Shown here piece by piece: positions 4,882 to 7,091 of a stretch of DNA of 7,091 nt (position 1 is its first letter; the number at the start of each line of letters is the position of its first letter). The position numbers and the translations under genes were made by a program. The notes under the pieces were generated by a model that saw only the letters and a list, made by a program, of their open reading frames with translations, was not told the DNA's origin and made no database searches. The DNA is taken from positions 1-7,091 of the forward strand of contig CAKZKB010000561.1 of the NCBI GenBank assembly GCA_937121005.1, written 5' to 3'. The stretch is from an uncultured cyanobacterium. Lineage in GTDB: Bacteria > Cyanobacteriota > Cyanobacteriia > Cyanobacteriales > Geitlerinemataceae.

Positions 4882-6282
4882 TTAAATGTCGATTGCGCTG
4901 GCAATTTCAGATATTGCTCCATCAGTGACGATCGCTGCCAATTCGCCACCAACAGAGGTTAACTCCTCAAACGATTTTGAATCCAAAGAGGACAGTAAAT
5001 CGCTATTTGCGAAATTGTCAGCAACATTGAAATCCGCGATCGGGATGTAGCCACTGGCAGCAGTTCCCATACTGTCACTAACAACAATGCCAGAATTCAG
5101 AACTTCCTCTGACGAAAAATCGCTGCCGTTCTCACCTGTTATCGGATCGAAGTCTCCCTCAACTGCAAACCGCCGCGACTTGGATGTTCTTGATAAAGAC
5201 GATTTAGGTATAGGAAGTGTTGGTGCGACAATTGGGAACTCGGTAGCTACAGGTGTTGATTCGGAAACTTCTATCATTTCACTGCGAGGGGAAGTAGAAG
5301 TTTCAGGAGTAGGAACTATGGGAAAAGAAACTGCTGGTTCAGTAGCTGGAAGTGCTGATTCAGAAATTTCTATTGTTTCACTGCGAGGGGGAGAAGAAGT
5401 TTCAGGAGTAGGAAGCGGTGCAATTTGAGAGTTAGGTGTACTTGTGGTAGAACTCCGACCAAACACTTGAGTCCAGTAATGATTCCAGTTTTCGTTTCCG
5501 GTATCGTTTTCTAGGAAAAAGTAACCAACTCCAATTTCTGCATAGTTCGGGTTAAGAATGTTCTCGCGGTGTCCGGGGCTGTTGAGCCAACCCTCAACAA
5601 CTGCTTCTGGTGTTGTATAGCCCACGCCAATGTTTTCCCCAATTAAATTGAAGGAATATCCAGCAGCACGAGCGCGATCGGAAATACTAGAGCCATCTTG
5701 ACCAGTATGGCTAAAAAAGTCCTGAAATGCCATATTTTGGCTGTGGTTTTCTGCGGAGGTTTCCAATTGCCTGTTCAACCGTAGGGGTGACAGACCAAAC
5801 TTAGCCCGTTCTTCGTTGGTGAGTTCGACGACTTGTTCTTCAAAGGTGAGCAGTCGATCGACATAATATCCAACTCCTTCGTAATTAAAGTTGGGATTGT
5901 TGTCAATCAAGCTATCGCGCTCGATCGCGCTAGGGGTATAAAAGTGGGTTCGCGTTACCGTATTATAGAAACGGTAGAGGGGAATCGTGTCGGGTTGGGC
6001 CTGAACGAAGGCTTCGTAAGCCACCCCTTCAAAGTTATAGTTCTCGAAGTTGTTAATGATGCTGTCGCGTTCGACAGGAGAAATCGTGTAAAAGTGCGTC
6101 CCGGAAACTCTGTCAAAAAAGCGGTAAACTGGATTGGTCTGACTGTCGCTGGAACTGGCAGCCCGAAAAGACGGCCCTTCGTAGGAGAAACTAGGATTTT
6201 CTCTGACGATATCCCGTTCTAACGGGCTACCCGTATAGAAGTGCGTCCCGGTGGTTCTATTGAAAAATCGGAAAATGTCCAT
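4882..6282 (-). CDS. CAP/SCP-domain protein with three N-terminal DUF5648 repeats, probably secreted
   Basis: This 466-residue acidic protein has four parts. Residues 3-140 hold three repeats of about 50 residues with the core YRFF-(D/N)-RxxGTHFYT-xSPxERD, matching DUF5648, a repeat found in extracellular proteins. Residues 147-275 are a CAP (SCP/PR-1-like) domain in the bacterial style: LTNEERAKFGL, H180 in AENHSQNM, SH at 191-192, E216 in GENIG, H238 in SPGHRENIL, and YWTQVFG; the cavity residues H180, E216 and H238 are present. Residues 291-348 form a Pro/Thr/Ser/Glu-rich linker with a tandem duplication. Residues 371-466 are acidic and unrecognised, ending in alternating hydrophobic and small residues. 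There is no N-terminal signal peptide, no cysteine and very little lysine, which together with the acidic C-terminus suggests type I secretion; this is inference. No Shine-Dalgarno precedes the ATG. The role of bacterial CAP proteins is mostly unknown. The gene is divergent from coaBC. Confidence 0.93.
   Translation of the reverse strand: MDIFRFFNRTTGTHFYTGSPLERDIVRENPSFSYEGPSFRAASSSDSQTNPVYRFFDRVSGTHFYTISPVERDSIINNFENYNFEGVAYEAFVQAQPDTIPLYRFYNTVTRTHFYTPSAIERDSLIDNNPNFNYEGVGYYVDRLLTFEEQVVELTNEERAKFGLSPLRLNRQLETSAENHSQNMAFQDFFSHTGQDGSSISDRARAAGYSFNLIGENIGVGYTTPEAVVEGWLNSPGHRENILNPNYAEIGVGYFFLENDTGNENWNHYWTQVFGRSSTTSTPNSQIAPLPTPETSSPPRSETIEISESALPATEPAVSFPIVPTPETSTSPRSEMIEVSESTPVATEFPIVAPTLPIPKSSLSRTSKSRRFAVEGDFDPITGENGSDFSSEEVLNSGIVVSDSMGTAASGYIPIADFNVADNFANSDLLSSLDSKSFEELTSVGGELAAIVTDGAISEIASAIDI
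5239..5412 (-). repeat. Tandem duplication in the linker of the CAP protein
   Basis: Two copies with a 33-residue (99-bp) offset: residues 291-315 beginning PTPETSSPPRSETIE and residues 324-348 beginning PTPETSTSPRSEMIE. The DNA is also clearly alike (ttcactgcgagggg in both), showing a recent in-frame duplication. A third, decayed FPIV.P segment follows at residues 349-360. The codons form a disordered Pro/Thr/Ser/Glu spacer between the CAP domain and the C-terminal region. Confidence 0.85.
5863..6276 (-). repeat. Three DUF5648 repeats in the CAP protein
   Basis: Copies begin at residues 3 (FRFFNRTTGTHFYT), 52 (VYRFFDRVSGTHFYT) and 102 (LYRFYNTVTRTHFYT), each followed by an S-P/A-x-ERD helix start and an F/Y-x-YEG/FEG strand. 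The period is 49-50 residues. The DNA copies are diverged, so the array is old compared with the linker duplication. Repeat 3 has Arg in place of Gly before THFYT. Confidence 0.85.
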
Positions 6283-6289
6283 ATCCGGT

Positions 6290-6306
6290 ACGGGAAAACT
6301 TCCCGT
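6290..6306. promoter_or_regulatory. Perfect palindrome in the divergent region, possible operator or leader hairpin
   Basis: ACGGGAA and TTCCCGT flank a 3-base AAC centre, 7 bases before the CAP gene ATG (minus strand). It could be a protein-binding site or a small stem near the ribosome-binding region. A TACAAT that could serve as the CAP gene -10 lies at 6331-6326 (minus), placing the palindrome in the leader. No -35 is clear for either gene. Confidence 0.4.
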
Positions 6307-6347
6307 CTGTGGCGGTACGATATCGATTGTAGCTCGCTGAATTTAAA

Positions 6348-7091
6348 ATGGACATTCGCGATCGCACGATTACCATTGGCATCACAGGCGGGATCGCCGC
6401 CTACAAAGTCTGCGAAGTGATTTCCACCCTTGCCAAAGCCGGGGGACAGGTGCGCGTCGTCCTCACCGAAGGGGCGCAAAAATTCATCACTCCGCTTACG
6501 GTTTCCACCTTATCTCGCCACTGCGCCTATACCGATGCCGACTTTTGGAGTGCCGATCGCCCTCGTCCTTTGCATATCGAACTGGGGGAAACTGCCGAAG
6601 TTTTCCTCATTGCCCCCCTCACCGCCAATACATTAGGAAAACTCGCTTGGGGACTGGCCGACAATCTGCTTACCAATACCGTTTTAGCCTCCAATTGCCC
6701 CATTTTACTGGCTCCGGCAATGAATACGGATATGTGGCAGCAAGCCACAGTGCAGCGCAACTGGCAGCAAGTGTGCCAAGATCCGCGCTATCGTATCCTG
6801 GAACCGGGGGCCGGAATTTTAGCGTGCGATCGCGTTGGCACCGGGCGCATGGCCGAACCCGCAGACATTCTAGCCGAAATCGAATCCCTACTCTACTGCG
6901 GCGGCAAGCGGGATCTGGTCAACAAGCGGATCCTCGTCAGCGCCGGGGGGACGCGGGAATATATCGATCCCGTGCGCTTTTTAGGCAACCCCGCCACCGG
7001 GAAAATGGGGATCGCCATCGCCAGGGCAGCCGCCACGCGGGGGGGGCAGGTGACGTTGGTTTCCGCTACCGAAGTGACACTATCGGGCGTG
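6348..7091 (+). CDS. coaBC: Bifunctional CoaBC (phosphopantothenoylcysteine decarboxylase/synthetase), 5' part
   Basis: CoaBC makes 4'-phosphopantetheine for coenzyme A: the CoaB domain joins phosphopantothenate to cysteine using CTP, and the FMN-binding CoaC domain decarboxylates the product. The frame is open for 248 residues to the window end. CoaC motifs are all visible: GITGGIAAYK (11-20), the catalytic His in PLHIEL (H76), PAMNTDMW (123-130, with N126), and ILACDRVGTGRM with the catalytic C160 (E. coli equivalents H75, N125, C158 by recall). The CoaB domain starts at about 192 with ILVSAGGTREYIDPVR and a GKMG motif preceded by FLGNPAT, where many bacteria have ISNxSS. An in-frame TAG at 6330-6332 with no other start confirms the ATG at 6348; no Shine-Dalgarno is visible. 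A run of eight G (7039-7046) occurs in the CoaB part. The C-terminal CoaB half lies outside the window. Confidence 0.95.
   Translation, partial: MDIRDRTITIGITGGIAAYKVCEVISTLAKAGGQVRVVLTEGAQKFITPLTVSTLSRHCAYTDADFWSADRPRPLHIELGETAEVFLIAPLTANTLGKLAWGLADNLLTNTVLASNCPILLAPAMNTDMWQQATVQRNWQQVCQDPRYRILEPGAGILACDRVGTGRMAEPADILAEIESLLYCGGKRDLVNKRILVSAGGTREYIDPVRFLGNPATGKMGIAIARAAATRGGQVTLVSATEVTLSGV

Noticed and set aside
5087..6222. Plus-strand frames at 5087-5428 and 5833-6222
   Set aside because: They are antisense to the repetitive CAP/DUF5648 gene; their apparent repeats mirror the linker duplication.
5239..6276. Regular repeats considered as a CRISPR array
   Set aside because: The repeats are coding, differ from one another and lack unique spacers of constant size; they are protein domains and a linker duplication.
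6219..6760. Minus-strand frames at 6219-6479 and 6527-6760
   Set aside because: They are antisense to coaBC, which has all catalytic motifs in the plus frame.

Overview
The window is almost certainly chromosomal DNA of a cyanobacterium. The HIP1 octamer GCGATCGC and its CGATCG core recur throughout, in coding and non-coding DNA alike (for example at 216-223, 594-601 and 4769-4776). HIP1 over-representation is a known cyanobacterial hallmark. The protein families also fit: a ClpB disaggregase, a DUF433/DUF5615 pair, a small cyanobacterial-type conserved protein and CoaBC. Genus cannot be assigned from the sequence alone.

Positions 2-3400 hold a tight plus-strand run of four genes: the 3' two thirds of clpB, a DUF433 antitoxin-like protein (18 bp after clpB), a DUF5615 PIN-like protein (one base after the antitoxin, GTG start), and a membrane-anchored alpha/beta hydrolase whose ATG overlaps the previous stop by one base. 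The spacing suggests one transcription unit. It places a likely VapBC-type toxin-antitoxin pair behind a stress chaperone.

Positions 3401-6282 are on the minus strand. In transcription order they hold a 466-residue protein with three DUF5648 repeats and a CAP/SCP domain, a soluble alpha/beta hydrolase with its own promoter-like TATAAT, and a 69-residue protein of unknown function that converges with the plus-strand operon across only 7 bp. The gaps between the minus-strand genes carry hairpin-forming repeats. The one at 4811-4880 looks like a dispersed cyanobacterial element with GGGGCGAAGCATTCAC-type arms.

From 6348 to the end, coaBC (bifunctional coenzyme A biosynthesis protein) runs on the plus strand, divergent from the CAP gene across 65 bp, and is cut by the window edge.

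I see no proof of a wholly new system. The items most worth a second look are the toxin-antitoxin pair embedded behind clpB, the signal-less CAP/DUF5648 protein, the small conserved protein, and the two intergenic hairpin repeats.
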